Shown: positions 8,631 to 18,262 of the stretch, one piece after another
Numbering within the stretch: the stretch's first letter is position 1
How the letters are laid out: every line of letters begins with the position of its first letter
The notes under the pieces: generated by a model
Databases searched by the model: none
What the model saw: only the letters and a program-made list of their open reading frames with translations
What the model was told of the DNA's origin: nothing
Position numbers and translations under genes: made by a program
NCBI RefSeq assembly: GCF_003011895.2
Contig: NZ_PXWF02000346.1
Coordinates: forward strand, 1-64,000
Direction of reading: 5' to 3'
From: Massilia glaciei
GTDB taxonomy: Bacteria > Pseudomonadota > Gammaproteobacteria > Burkholderiales > Burkholderiaceae_D
Length of the DNA stretch: 64,000 nucleotides

Positions 8631-9583
8631 GCCAACCCGCCGACTTCAAACGCAACGAGGCCGTCGGCCTCGACCTCGGCTGGGTCAACCAGATCCAGGT
8701 CAACCGCAACGCCGCCGACCGCCGCGCGGCCAGCCTGGCCAACCGCCGCACCGTCAAAAAGGAATACCAGGCCGCCTGGCTGGTCAAGGCGATCGAGTGC
8801 ATCGACCTGACCACCCTCGGCGGCGACGACACGCCGGGCCGGGTCGAGCGCCTGTGCATGAAGGCGATGCGCCCCCTGCGCACCGACCTGATGCAGGCGT
8901 TGGGCCTCGAAAAACTGTCCACCGGCGCGGTCTGCGTGTACCACGAGATGATCGCCCCGGCCGACAGGATACTCAATGGACGCCTCCCGATCGCCGCGGT
9001 GTCGACCGCGTTCCCGGCCGGCCTGGCGAGCATGGAAACCAAGGTGCGCGAGATCGAATTGTCGGTCGCCGCGGGCGCGACCGAAATCGACATCGTGATC
9101 ACGCGCCAGCACGTCCTGACCGGCAACTGGCAAGCCCTGTACGACGAGATGGTGGCCTACCGCAAAGCCTGCGGCGAGGCCCACGTCAAGGCGATCCTCG
9201 CCACCGGCGACCTGCTCACCTTGGAGAACGTGGCCAAGGCCTCGTGGGTGTGCATGATGGCGGGCTCGGACTTCATCAAAACCTCCACCGGCAAGGAGGG
9301 CGTCAACGCCACCATCCCGGTGGCCCTGACGATGGTGCGCACGATCCGCGAATACCACGAGCAGACCGGCTTCCAGGTCGGCTTCAAGCCGGCCGGCGGC
9401 GTCAGTTCGGCCAAGGCCGCGCTGCAGTACCTGACCCTGATGAAGGAGGAGCTGGGACGCGACTGGCTCGAGCCGCACCTGTTCCGCATCGGCGCCTCGA
9501 CCCTGCTGACCGACATCGAGCGCCAGCTCGAGCACTACGTCACCGGTAATTACTCGGCCAACCACCGCCACGCGCAACCATAA
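8627..9583 (+). CDS. deoC: Deoxyribose-phosphate aldolase (long form)
   Basis: This 318-residue class I aldolase cleaves deoxyribose 5-phosphate to glyceraldehyde 3-phosphate and acetaldehyde. The Schiff-base lysine is in SDFIKTSTGKEG (about residue 223), and the second catalytic lysine is in VGFKPAGGVSS. The protein is longer than the ~250-residue enterobacterial form and resembles the DERA type, with an N-terminal extension starting MSQPADFKRNEA. The ATG overlaps the deoB stop. An aldehyde dehydrogenase gene follows 17 bases later, which fits disposal of the acetaldehyde produced here. Confidence 0.95.
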   Translation: MSQPADFKRNEAVGLDLGWVNQIQVNRNAADRRAASLANRRTVKKEYQAAWLVKAIECIDLTTLGGDDTPGRVERLCMKAMRPLRTDLMQALGLEKLSTGAVCVYHEMIAPADRILNGRLPIAAVSTAFPAGLASMETKVREIELSVAAGATEIDIVITRQHVLTGNWQALYDEMVAYRKACGEAHVKAILATGDLLTLENVAKASWVCMMAGSDFIKTSTGKEGVNATIPVALTMVRTIREYHEQTGFQVGFKPAGGVSSAKAALQYLTLMKEELGRDWLEPHLFRIGASTLLTDIERQLEHYVTGNYSANHRHAQP

Positions 9584-9600
9584 ACAGCAACGGATTCGTC

Positions 9601-11979
9601 ATGCCAACAATTAGCGAGATTCTCACCACTATGGATTACGGCCCAGCACCCGAGAGCACCAAGGAAGCGCACGCGTGGCTGGACCAGCATGAGCGCCGCT
9701 TTGGCCTGTTCATCGACGGCGCCTGGAGCGCCGCCGGCACCACCTTCGCCTCGACCAACCCGGCCGACGGCAAGGAGCTCGCGCAGATCACCCAGGCCGG
9801 CGCGCAGGATGTCGAACGCGCGGTCGAGGCGGCGCGCCGCGCCCAGCCGGGCTGGGTCGCGCTGGGCGGCCACGGCCGCGCGCGCGTGCTGTACGCGCTG
9901 GCGCGCCTGCTGCAAAAGCACGCGCGCCTGTTCGCCGTCGTCGAGACGCTCGACAACGGCAAGACCATCCGCGAGACGCGCGACGCCGACCTGCCGCTGG
10001 CGGCGCGCCACTTCTACTACCATGCCGGCTGGGCCCAGTTGCAGGCCGAGGAATTCGCCGACCACCGTGCCGTCGGCGTGGTGGGCCAGATCGTGCCGTG
10101 GAACTTCCCGCTGCTGATGCTCGCCTGGAAAATCGCGCCGGCCCTCGCCGCCGGCAACACCGTGGTCTTCAAGCCGGCCGAATTCACCTCGCTGTCGGCG
10201 CTGCTGTTCGCGCAGATCTGCCAGCAGGCCGGGGTGCCGGCCGGCGTGGTCAACATCGTCACCGGCGACGGCAGCGTGGGCGAGGCCATCGTCAACCACC
10301 CCGGCATCGACAAGCTCGCGTTCACCGGTTCGACCGAAGTCGGGCGCCTGATCCGCAAGGCCACCGCCGGCAGCGGCAAAAAACTCTCGCTCGAACTGGG
10401 TGGCAAGTCGCCGTTCATCGTGTTCGACGACGCCGACCTCGACGCCGCCGTCGAGGGACTGGTCGACTCGATCTGGTTCAACCAAGGGCAGGTCTGCTGC
10501 GCCGGCTCGCGCCTGTTGGTGCAGGAGTCGGTCGAGGAGCGCTTCTTGGCCAAGGTGCGCGCGCGCATGCAGAACCTGCGCCTCGGTTCCCCGCTCGACA
10601 AGTCGATGGACGTAGGCGCGCTGGTCGATCCCGTCCAGCAGCAGCGCATCCACGGCCTGGTCGAAGCGGCGCGCGCCGAAGGCTGCACCATCTGGCAGCC
10701 AACCTGTGAGGTGCCGGCCGCCGGCTCGTGGTTCCTGCCGACCCTGATCACGGGCGCCTCGACCTCGGCCGCCGTGGCGCAGGCCGAAATTTTTGGACCG
10801 GTGCTGGTCGCGATGAGCTTCCGCACCCCGGTCGAGGCGGTGCAACTTGCCAACAACACCGTCTACGGACTGGCCGCCTGCGTGTGGACCGAGTCGATCA
10901 GCCTCGCGCTCGACATCGCGCCGCAGATCAAGGCCGGCGTGGTCTGGATTAACACCGCCAATCAGTTCGACGCCGCCTGCGGCTTTGGCGGCTACCGCGA
11001 ATCGGGCTTCGGCCGCGAGGGCGGGCGCGAAGGCATGTTCGAGTACATGACGCCGTTGTCCGAGGACGCGCGCCCGGCCGCGCCGCTGGTCGCCAAAAAA
11101 GGCAAAGTGCAGCAGGCCGCGGATGGCAATCCGTTCGCGATCGACCGCACCGCCAAGCTTTACATTGGCGGCAAGCAGACGCGCCCCGACGGCGCCTACA
11201 GCCGCGCCATCGCCGGCGCCAACGGGGCCTTTCTGGCCGACGTCGGCGAAGGCAACCGCAAGGACATCCGCAACGCGGTCGAAGCGGCGCACAAGGCCTC
11301 TGGCTGGGCCAAGGCGACCGCGCACAACCGCGCGCAGGTGCTGTATTACATCGCCGAGAACCTGGCCGTGCGCGCCGACGAATTCGCCGCGCGCCTGGCC
11401 GCCATGACCGGTTCGACCAATCCAGAGAAGGAAGTGCAGGCCTCGATCGAACGCCTGTTCTACTACGCGGCGTGGGCCGACAAGTACGACGGCTTGGCGC
11501 ACCAGCCGCCGATGCACGGCATCACGGTCGCGCTCAACGAGCCGGTCGGCGTGATCGGCATCATCTGCCCGAACGAGTCGCCGCTGCTCGGCTTCATCTC
11601 GCTGGTGGCACCGGCGCTGGCGCTGGGCAACCGCGTGGTCGCCGTGCCGTCCGAGGCGTATCCGCTGGCCGCCACCGATTTGTACCAGGTGCTCGACACC
11701 TCCGACCTGCCGGCCGGCGCGCTCAACATCGTCACCGGCAGCGCCGACGAACTGGCGCGCACGCTCGCCTCGCATTCGGACGTCGACGCCGTCTGGCGCC
11801 ACGACGGTTCGCTTGACGGCTGCGCCGAAGTCGAGCGCCTGTCGGCCGAGTCGCTCAAGCGCACCTGGGTCGGCGGCGCCAAGGGCCGCGACTGGTTCAG
11901 CACCAGCCAGGCCGGCGGACGCGCGGTGCTGGCGCATGCGAGCCAGGTCAAGAATGTCTGGATCCCTTACGGCGTGTAA
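9601..11979 (+). CDS. Aldehyde dehydrogenase of the ALDH16 two-domain type
   Basis: This 792-residue protein is two ALDH domains in tandem. Residues 1-490 form a complete NAD-dependent domain with VVGQIVPWNFPLLML, the FTGSTEVGRLI cofactor loop, general base Glu in LELGGKSPF (~265) and nucleophile Cys in NQGQVCCAG (~300). Residues ~515-792 are a second, truncated domain (KLYIGGKQTRPDGAYSR, GVIGIICPNESPLLGF) that stops after the nucleotide-fold part and lacks a catalytic cysteine segment. This is the ALDH16 architecture. Position between deoC and deoA suggests oxidation of DeoC-derived acetaldehyde to acetate; substrate is inferred. Confidence 0.88.
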   Translation: MPTISEILTTMDYGPAPESTKEAHAWLDQHERRFGLFIDGAWSAAGTTFASTNPADGKELAQITQAGAQDVERAVEAARRAQPGWVALGGHGRARVLYALARLLQKHARLFAVVETLDNGKTIRETRDADLPLAARHFYYHAGWAQLQAEEFADHRAVGVVGQIVPWNFPLLMLAWKIAPALAAGNTVVFKPAEFTSLSALLFAQICQQAGVPAGVVNIVTGDGSVGEAIVNHPGIDKLAFTGSTEVGRLIRKATAGSGKKLSLELGGKSPFIVFDDADLDAAVEGLVDSIWFNQGQVCCAGSRLLVQESVEERFLAKVRARMQNLRLGSPLDKSMDVGALVDPVQQQRIHGLVEAARAEGCTIWQPTCEVPAAGSWFLPTLITGASTSAAVAQAEIFGPVLVAMSFRTPVEAVQLANNTVYGLAACVWTESISLALDIAPQIKAGVVWINTANQFDAACGFGGYRESGFGREGGREGMFEYMTPLSEDARPAAPLVAKKGKVQQAADGNPFAIDRTAKLYIGGKQTRPDGAYSRAIAGANGAFLADVGEGNRKDIRNAVEAAHKASGWAKATAHNRAQVLYYIAENLAVRADEFAARLAAMTGSTNPEKEVQASIERLFYYAAWADKYDGLAHQPPMHGITVALNEPVGVIGIICPNESPLLGFISLVAPALALGNRVVAVPSEAYPLAATDLYQVLDTSDLPAGALNIVTGSADELARTLASHSDVDAVWRHDGSLDGCAEVERLSAESLKRTWVGGAKGRDWFSTSQAGGRAVLAHASQVKNVWIPYGV

Positions 11980-12014
11980 GCGGTCTGCAAAAAATCAACT
12001 AGAACGGGAATACC

Positions 12015-13337
12015 ATGTTTTTGAACCAAGAGATCATCCGCAAAAAACGCGATGGCGGCGTGCTCAGCGCGCAAGAGATCGAGTTTTTTGTGCGCGGCAT
12101 CACCACCGGTGGCGTCACCGAGGGGCAGATCGCGGCGCTCGCGATGGCCGTGTTTTTCAACGACATGAACATGGACGAGCGGGTCGCCTTCACGCTGGCG
12201 ATGCGCGACTCCGGCCAGGTCATGGAATGGCGTTCGATGAACCTGCCCGGCCCGGTCGTCGACAAGCATTCGACCGGCGGCGTGGGCGACGTGGTCTCGC
12301 TCATGCTCGGGCCGATGATCGCCGCCTGCGGCGGCTTCGTGCCGATGATCTCGGGCCGCGGCCTGGGCCACACCGGCGGCACGCTAGACAAGTTCGACTC
12401 CATTCCGGGCTACTGCACCGTGCCCGATCCCGAGTTGTTCCGCACCGTGGTCAAGGACATCGGCGTGGCCATCATCGGCCAGACGGCGCAGCTGGCGCCG
12501 GCCGACAAGCGCTTCTACAGCATCCGCGACACCACCGCCACGGTCGAATCGGTGGCCATGATCACCGGCTCGATCCTGTCCAAAAAACTGTCGGCGGGAC
12601 TCGACGCCTTGGTCATGGACGTCAAAGTGGGCACCGGCGCCTTCATGCCGAGCTACGACAAATCGGTCGAACTGGCCGAGAGCATCGTCAGCGTCGGCAA
12701 CGGCGCCGGCACCCGCACCTCGGCCATCCTGACCGAGATGAACGAGTCGCTCGGCCCCGTGGCCGGCAACGCGCTCGAAGTGCGGCTCGCGATGGATTAC
12801 CTGACCGGGCGTTCGCGTCCGGCGCGCTTGCACGAAGTGACCATGGCGCTGTGCGCCGAAATGTTGATTTTGGGCGGCCTTGCCGGCACAGATACCGAGG
12901 CCCGCGCCAAACTGCAGGCGGCGCTCGATTCGGGCGAGGCGACCGAGCGTTTCTCGCGCATGGTCGCGGCATTGGGCGGCCCGTCCGACCTGGTCGAGCG
13001 CCCCGACGCCTACCTCGAGAAAGCCCCGATCGTAGTCGAAGTGCCTGCGCTGCAATCCGGTTACGCCAGCGCCACCGACTGCCGCGGCCTTGGCCTGGCG
13101 GTGGTCAGCCTGGGCGGCGGGCGGCGTCGTCCGGAAGACCCGATCGACTTCGCGGTCGGCCTGACCGGCCTGGCCGAACTGGGTGACGAGATCGCCGTCG
13201 GCCAGCCGCTCGCGATGGTCCATGCGCGCACCCTGGCGGGCGCCCAGCAAGCCGTGCGCGAAGTGCAGGCGGCCTACCAGATCGGCGCCAGCAGGGCGCA
13301 AGCGAACCCGATCATCTACCGCACCATCCGTCCATAA
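12015..13337 (+). CDS. deoA: Thymidine phosphorylase
   Basis: This 440-residue enzyme phosphorolyses thymidine and deoxyuridine to the base and deoxyribose 1-phosphate. Signatures seen: the N-terminal [23 protein letters not shown], phosphate-binding [13 protein letters not shown] (~83-95), [24 protein letters not shown] and a C-terminal domain with [13 protein letters not shown]. Spacing and strand place it in the PNP-deoB-deoC-ALDH operon, 35 bases after the ALDH gene. Its sugar product returns to DeoB and DeoC, and thymine can enter the PreTA pathway. Confidence 0.96.
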   Translation: MFLNQEIIRKKRDGGVLSAQEIEFFVRGITTGGVTEGQIAALAMAVFFNDMNMDERVAFTLAMRDSGQVMEWRSMNLPGPVVDKHSTGGVGDVVSLMLGPMIAACGGFVPMISGRGLGHTGGTLDKFDSIPGYCTVPDPELFRTVVKDIGVAIIGQTAQLAPADKRFYSIRDTTATVESVAMITGSILSKKLSAGLDALVMDVKVGTGAFMPSYDKSVELAESIVSVGNGAGTRTSAILTEMNESLGPVAGNALEVRLAMDYLTGRSRPARLHEVTMALCAEMLILGGLAGTDTEARAKLQAALDSGEATERFSRMVAALGGPSDLVERPDAYLEKAPIVVEVPALQSGYASATDCRGLGLAVVSLGGGRRRPEDPIDFAVGLTGLAELGDEIAVGQPLAMVHARTLAGAQQAVREVQAAYQIGASRAQANPIIYRTIRP

Positions 13338-13347
13338 AGGCAGCGCC

Positions 13348-13752
13348 GTGAACTACGAAAAACTGATCGACGAAGCGCGCCAAGCGCGTCTGCTGGCCTA
13401 CACGCCGTATTCGAACTTCCAGGTGGGCGCCGCGCTTGAATGCAAGGACGGACGCGTCTTCCGCGGCTGTAATGTCGAAAACGCCTCCTACGGCCTGTGC
13501 AACTGCGCCGAGCGCACCGCGTTCTTCAGCGCGATCGCGCATGGCTACAAGCCGGGCGACTTTGCCGCGCTGGCCGTGATCGGCGCCACCGACGGCCCGA
13601 TCGCGCCGTGCGGCGCCTGCCGCCAGGTGATCCTCGAGTTGGGCGGCAACGAGTTGCCGGTGGTGCTGACCAATCTGAATGGCGACATCCTCGAGACCAG
13701 CGCGGCCGGGCAATTGCCGAACGCTTTCGGTGGCCGGGACCTGGGTAAGTAG
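13348..13752 (+). CDS. cdd: Cytidine deaminase
   Basis: This is a 134-residue, homotetramer-type cytidine deaminase that converts (deoxy)cytidine to (deoxy)uridine. Zinc and catalytic motifs are visible: CNVENASYGLCNCAERTAF with the CAE triad, and APCGACRQVILEL supplying the other two cysteines. The start is a GTG at 13348, ten bases after deoA; no ATG gives a full-length protein. It ends in TAG, which shows that TAG works as a normal stop in this genome. It supplies deoxyuridine and uridine to the phosphorylase steps. Confidence 0.95.
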   Translation: MNYEKLIDEARQARLLAYTPYSNFQVGAALECKDGRVFRGCNVENASYGLCNCAERTAFFSAIAHGYKPGDFAALAVIGATDGPIAPCGACRQVILELGGNELPVVLTNLNGDILETSAAGQLPNAFGGRDLGK

Positions 13753-14976
<1,224 letters not shown>

Positions 14977-15035
14977 GCATTCTTGATCGAGCAGTGGATC
15001 GCCACCTTGCGAAGTGCGCGCCCAGCGGTGCTGGT

Positions 15036-15338
15036 TTATGTTTCGCTTCGGGACTGGATCTCTATGTAATCGCGAAGCACACTATCCATCCGCGATTGCC
15101 AGCCTTCTCCTGTCGATTTGAAGTAGGCAACGACCTCAGGACTGTAGCGAACTGAAACTAGCACCTTTTTGTTCTCGGACTTGGGCCGCCCACTTAGCGC
15201 CCGAACCGGTACCATCGATTTCAACTGCTTTGGCGTAAGCGGTTGGGCATCAGGATCACTTTTTGCGGCGGCAGTGATTGCCCTATCTTCGGCTAATGAA
15301 GGCAAGCGTACGGCTGATTTTTTAAAAATTTTCGACAT
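15036..15338 (-). CDS. brnA: BrnA-family antitoxin
   Basis: This 100-residue protein has a basic, flexible N-terminus and a C-terminal ribbon-helix-helix (VLVSVRYSPEVVAYFKSTG, GWQSRMDSVLRDYI) of the BrnA type. BrnA binds and neutralises BrnT, and the complex represses its own promoter. Its ATG lies inside the 3' end of brnT (17-base overlap), the usual toxin-first order. The pair sits between the nucleoside operon and a TetR regulator, with lower-GC codons than its neighbours, suggesting acquisition. Confidence 0.85.
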   Translation of the reverse strand: MSKIFKKSAVRLPSLAEDRAITAAAKSDPDAQPLTPKQLKSMVPVRALSGRPKSENKKVLVSVRYSPEVVAYFKSTGEGWQSRMDSVLRDYIEIQSRSET

Positions 15339-15591
15339 AATATTTCACCTCACGACGAGTGGCACGACGTAGGCTGATTACCCGTCGAACATCGTGAAAA
15401 TCCACAAACGCTACGTAGTACAGTAGGTTGGTTCTTGGGGCGAGTGCGATCATTCGAATTTCGACATATTCGAACCGATCATCGATCCACTCCAGTGCAG
15501 CCTCCCAGTCAAGCTCGTTAGCCATCGATAAGGACACACCATGTTTGCTCAGGTTTGCCGTCTCCTTGCCTGGGTCGAACTCGATCTTCAT
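15322..15591 (-). CDS. brnT: BrnT-family toxin ribonuclease
   Basis: This 89-residue protein matches BrnT, a RelE-fold toxin that cleaves RNA and arrests growth. Family marks: N-terminal KIEFDPGKETANLSKHGVSL, the tract DDRFEYVEIRMIALAP, and a C-terminal basic RRVISLRRATRREVKYY holding the presumed catalytic residues. The ATG at 15591 is preferred; a TTG at 15594 is also in frame. It overlaps the antitoxin gene. All motif regions look intact, so the pair is probably functional. Confidence 0.88.
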   Translation of the reverse strand: MKIEFDPGKETANLSKHGVSLSMANELDWEAALEWIDDRFEYVEIRMIALAPRTNLLYYVAFVDFHDVRRVISLRRATRREVKYYVENF

Positions 15592-15593
15592 CA

Positions 15594-15615
15594 AAATATA
15601 GTAGCTACAATAATT
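15594..15615 (-). promoter_or_regulatory. Putative brnTA promoter/operator
   Basis: Immediately upstream of brnT is an AT-rich stretch with the perfect 8-bp palindrome GTAGCTAC at 15601-15608. A short palindrome over the promoter is what an autorepressing BrnT-BrnA complex would need. The exact -35/-10 assignment is uncertain. Confidence 0.4.
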
Positions 15616-15712
15616 TGGCGTGTCAAACGAACGTCGTGTCGCGGTTGATCACGGTAACGTGTGTGTTTTCGCGACGGAAAAACGAACAAGAGACGCTTAC
15701 GCTGCGATGCGC

Positions 15713-16318
15713 CTAGACCTCCGGCCATGCCGCCATCACGGCACCGACTGCGCTACTGAGCTTGGCCTTGCTGGCGCCACTCTTCGCCAATACGGCCATC
15801 CCCGCGATGAGCGAACTGAACATCACGGCCATGTCTTCGGCGTTGGCTCCGGGCGGCAACTGGCCGTCAGCCCTGGCGCGCAGCAGGCGCTGGAGGACCA
15901 TCGATTCGGTGCCCTGCAGGGCCGCGCGCAATGCTTGTTCGAGCGCCTCGGGCATGGTGCTGCCGCCGCTGTCGGCCGTGCCGTTGATGATGAAGCAGCC
16001 GCCGGGCAGTGCCGGGTCGGCCAGCATCGACGCGAGCGAGCGCAGGAAACCCTCAAGCGCGCGGCGGCCGTCCTTTTCCTCGTTGAGCGCGCCGGCATGA
16101 CGCGCGATCAATCCGGCCACGTAGCGTTCGAGCGCCTTCAGGTACAGCGCTTCCTTGTCGCCATAGGCGGCGTACAGGCTCGGTTTGCTCAAACCCATCG
16201 CCTCGGTCAGCTCCTGCATCGAGGCGTTTTGAAACCCATGCTTCCAAAAAACGTCGACCGCGCGGTCAAGCGCGAGCTCGGCATCGAATGTGCGTGGACG
16301 ACCTCGTTCGCGGCTCAT
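15713..16318 (-). CDS. TetR/AcrR-family transcriptional regulator
   Basis: This 201-residue protein has an N-terminal TetR helix-turn-helix (RGRPRTFDAELALDRAVDVF, then MQELTEAMGLSKPSLYAAYG) and a C-terminal ligand domain with GGCFIINGTADSGG, a pattern frequent in regulators of SDR and redox genes. It is divergent from an SDR gene, with two near-identical operator-like 14-mers in the 113-bp spacer. This fits a repressor controlling itself and the SDR. The ligand is unknown. It ends in TAG. Confidence 0.87.
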   Translation of the reverse strand: MSRERGRPRTFDAELALDRAVDVFWKHGFQNASMQELTEAMGLSKPSLYAAYGDKEALYLKALERYVAGLIARHAGALNEEKDGRRALEGFLRSLASMLADPALPGGCFIINGTADSGGSTMPEALEQALRAALQGTESMVLQRLLRARADGQLPPGANAEDMAVMFSSLIAGMAVLAKSGASKAKLSSAVGAVMAAWPEV

Positions 16319-16353
16319 GGCGGCTTCCTGGATGAAATTGGTTGACTATTATT

Positions 16354-16386
16354 ATACTGCTCGGTATATTAAATACTGATCGGTAC
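16354..16386. promoter_or_regulatory. Tandem TetR operators between tetR and the SDR gene
   Basis: Two copies of a semi-palindromic 14-mer lie 19 bp apart: ATACTGCTCGGTAT (16354-16367) and ATACTGATCGGTAC (16373-16386). Each fits ATACnGnnCnGTAY, a typical TetR dimer site. They sit between the divergent starts of the TetR gene (16318) and the SDR gene (16432), so one repressor could control both directions. Confidence 0.7.
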
Positions 16387-16431
16387 ATAAATATTTGCCG
16401 GCAACTATTTCAACACTTGCGGGAGAGCATC

Positions 16432-17181
16432 ATGGGCAGATTGACGGGCAAGACGGCATTGATCACGGGCGGCACCACGGGCATCGGCATGGCCACGGCC
16501 AAGCTGTTTTTGCAGGAGGGCGCGCGCGTGGCGATCGTCGGGCAGGATGCCGGGCGCGTGGCCGAGGCGACGCAGACGCTCGGCGCCGGCGTTATCGCGC
16601 TGCGCGCCGATGTCGCGTCCAAGTCCGATATGGCCGCGGTCGGGGCGCGCCTCTAGGCCGAATTTGGCCGGCTCGATGTGTTGTTCGCAAATGCCGGCAT
16701 CGCCCAGCCGATGCCTTTTTCGGATGTGTACGAAGCCAATATCGACAACTAGGTCGACGTCAATTTCAAGGGCGTGATCTACACGGTCCAGAGCATGCTG
16801 CCGCTGCTGGGCGATCCGTCGAGCGTGATTCTGACCTCGACCACAATGATCGAGAAAGGCGTGGCCGGCATGAGCGTGTACGCGGCCACCAAGGCGGCGG
16901 TGCGTTCGCTGGCGCGCACCTTGTCGGCTGAGCTGGCGCCGCGCGGCGTGCGGGTCAATGTGATCAGCCCGGGCCTGACCGAAACGCCGATTTACGACAA
17001 GCTCGGTTTGCCAGCGGAGGCGGTGCAGGCGTGGGCGGCGCAATTGCTGGCGAAAGTGCCTGCGGGGCGCTTCGGGCAGGCCGGGGAGGTGGCCAAGGCA
17101 GTGTTGTTCATGGCCAGCGACGATTCTGCCTACATGATGGGCGAGAACATCTTGTTCGACGGGGGAATGGCGACCATCTGA
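16432..17181 (+). pseudogene. SDR oxidoreductase interrupted by two in-frame TAG codons
   Basis: Reading frame 16432-17181 encodes a normal-length (about 249-residue) short-chain dehydrogenase: GKTALITGGTTGIGMATA (Rossmann loop), LFANAGIAQPMPF, catalytic Ser/Tyr/Lys region (LTSTTMIEK, then MSVYAATKAAVRSLARTL), VNVISPGLTETPIYD and a C-terminal FDGGMATI. Two TAG codons break it, codon 75 (16654-16656, before AEFGRLDVLF) and codon 107 (16750-16752, before VDVNFKG). No frameshift or other lesion is seen, and the ribosome-binding site GGGAGA and operators are intact. Either a recent pseudogene, a read-through gene or a sequencing problem. Divergent from its presumed TetR regulator. Confidence 0.8.
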
Positions 17182-17485
17182 CGCGCGGCCTGGTGTTGAG
17201 CATGCGGTCGATTCGAAAAGGGCAGCAGGATTCCAGCTGTGTTCAAGTGAAGTTCTGTTCAGTCGGCGGCTGCCGGCTGAGACGGATAGTTCGGCGAGGC
17301 GGCTAACTCACGCAGCACTTCGGGATGCGCGACAGCCACCCGAAGTAGTGTCTTCGCCGCATTTCAGAAGGCATGGTTGTGGTTCTCAACCCTCCGTGGT
17401 ACGGAAATGCCGTATTTCATTCAAGCGCCGGCGCATGTCGTGTGAGCAGTGGCGCATGATGTCATCGGAGCCGGCGAGGCAGTGG
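17182..17485. other. 304-bp gap without a confident gene
   Basis: No convincing gene is present between the SDR gene and the convergent response-regulator gene. On the minus strand, 17259-17363 is an open stretch of 34 codons containing LRVAVAHPEVLRELAASPN, which looks like the C-terminal tail of an Ala/Leu helical-repeat protein, but it lacks a start and is preceded by a stop. It may be a gene remnant. Confidence 0.35.
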
Positions 17486-18262
17486 CTACATCTGCTGGAA
17501 CAGATTGGAATGGTTGCGGCTCACTTCCAGCAGCTCCGGGCGGTTGCGCAGCCTGAGCATCTGGCGCCCCCGCTCGTCGCGCGTGACCTCGGCGATGGCG
17601 TCCACCCGCACCAGCGTCGAGCGGTGGATGCGCCAGAACTCGCCCGTGTCGAGTTCGTCGGCGAGCTCCTTGAGCGTCTTGCGTATCAATAGCTCGGTCT
17701 GCAACGTCTGGACCCGCGTGTACTTGTCGTCCGACTGGAAGAACAGCACCTCGCGCGTGCTGATCATCCGCAGGTTGGCGCCGACCTGGGCCTGGATCCA
17801 GCGCAGGTATTCGGGCTTCTTGGCGCCGCCTTCCTGCAGCACCTTGGTCAATTGCGCCAGATAGCCGCCGATGTCGTCGGGCTTTTTGTCGAGGCGCTCG
17901 CGCAGCCGCTCGCAGGTGGTGCGCAGGCGGTCGGCCATCACAGGTTTGAGCAGGTAGTCCATCGCGCCGTGTTCGAACGCGTCGAGGGCGTACTGGTCGT
18001 AGGCTGTGACGAACACGATATGGCAGCTCTGGTACAGCAGGCGCGCGGTCTCGATGCCGCTCTGGCCGGGCATGCGGATGTCGAGAAAAACGATGTCGGG
18101 CGCATGCTCGCCGGCCATCGCGACGGCCTCGATGCCGTTGCCCGCCTCGCCGACGATCTGCAACGCCGGCCACACCTCGCGCAGGCGCGAACGCAATTGG
18201 TCGCGCATCGGCGATTCGTCGTCGACGATCAGGGCGGTGATGGTTTTTTGAGCGGACGCCAT
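17486..18262 (-). CDS. LytTR-family response regulator
   Basis: This 258-residue protein has an N-terminal receiver domain (LIVDDESPMRDQLRSRL, phospho-acceptor Asp in IVFLDIRMPG at about residue 58, VTAYDQYALDAF, switch Lys in YLLKPV) and a C-terminal LytTR DNA-binding domain (about 155-255: FFQSDDKYTRVQT, FWRIHRSTLVRVDAI). It is directly downstream of the sensor kinase gene (stop-to-start adjacency), forming a LytS/LytR-type pair. Targets are not evident; such systems often control surface, exoprotein or twitching functions. Confidence 0.93.
   Translation of the reverse strand: MASAQKTITALIVDDESPMRDQLRSRLREVWPALQIVGEAGNGIEAVAMAGEHAPDIVFLDIRMPGQSGIETARLLYQSCHIVFVTAYDQYALDAFEHGAMDYLLKPVMADRLRTTCERLRERLDKKPDDIGGYLAQLTKVLQEGGAKKPEYLRWIQAQVGANLRMISTREVLFFQSDDKYTRVQTLQTELLIRKTLKELADELDTGEFWRIHRSTLVRVDAIAEVTRDERGRQMLRLRNRPELLEVSRNHSNLFQQM

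Noticed and set aside
16342-16656. A 104-residue protein ending at 16656
   Set aside because: It is only the N-terminal part of the SDR up to the first TAG; the same frame continues as SDR to 17181.
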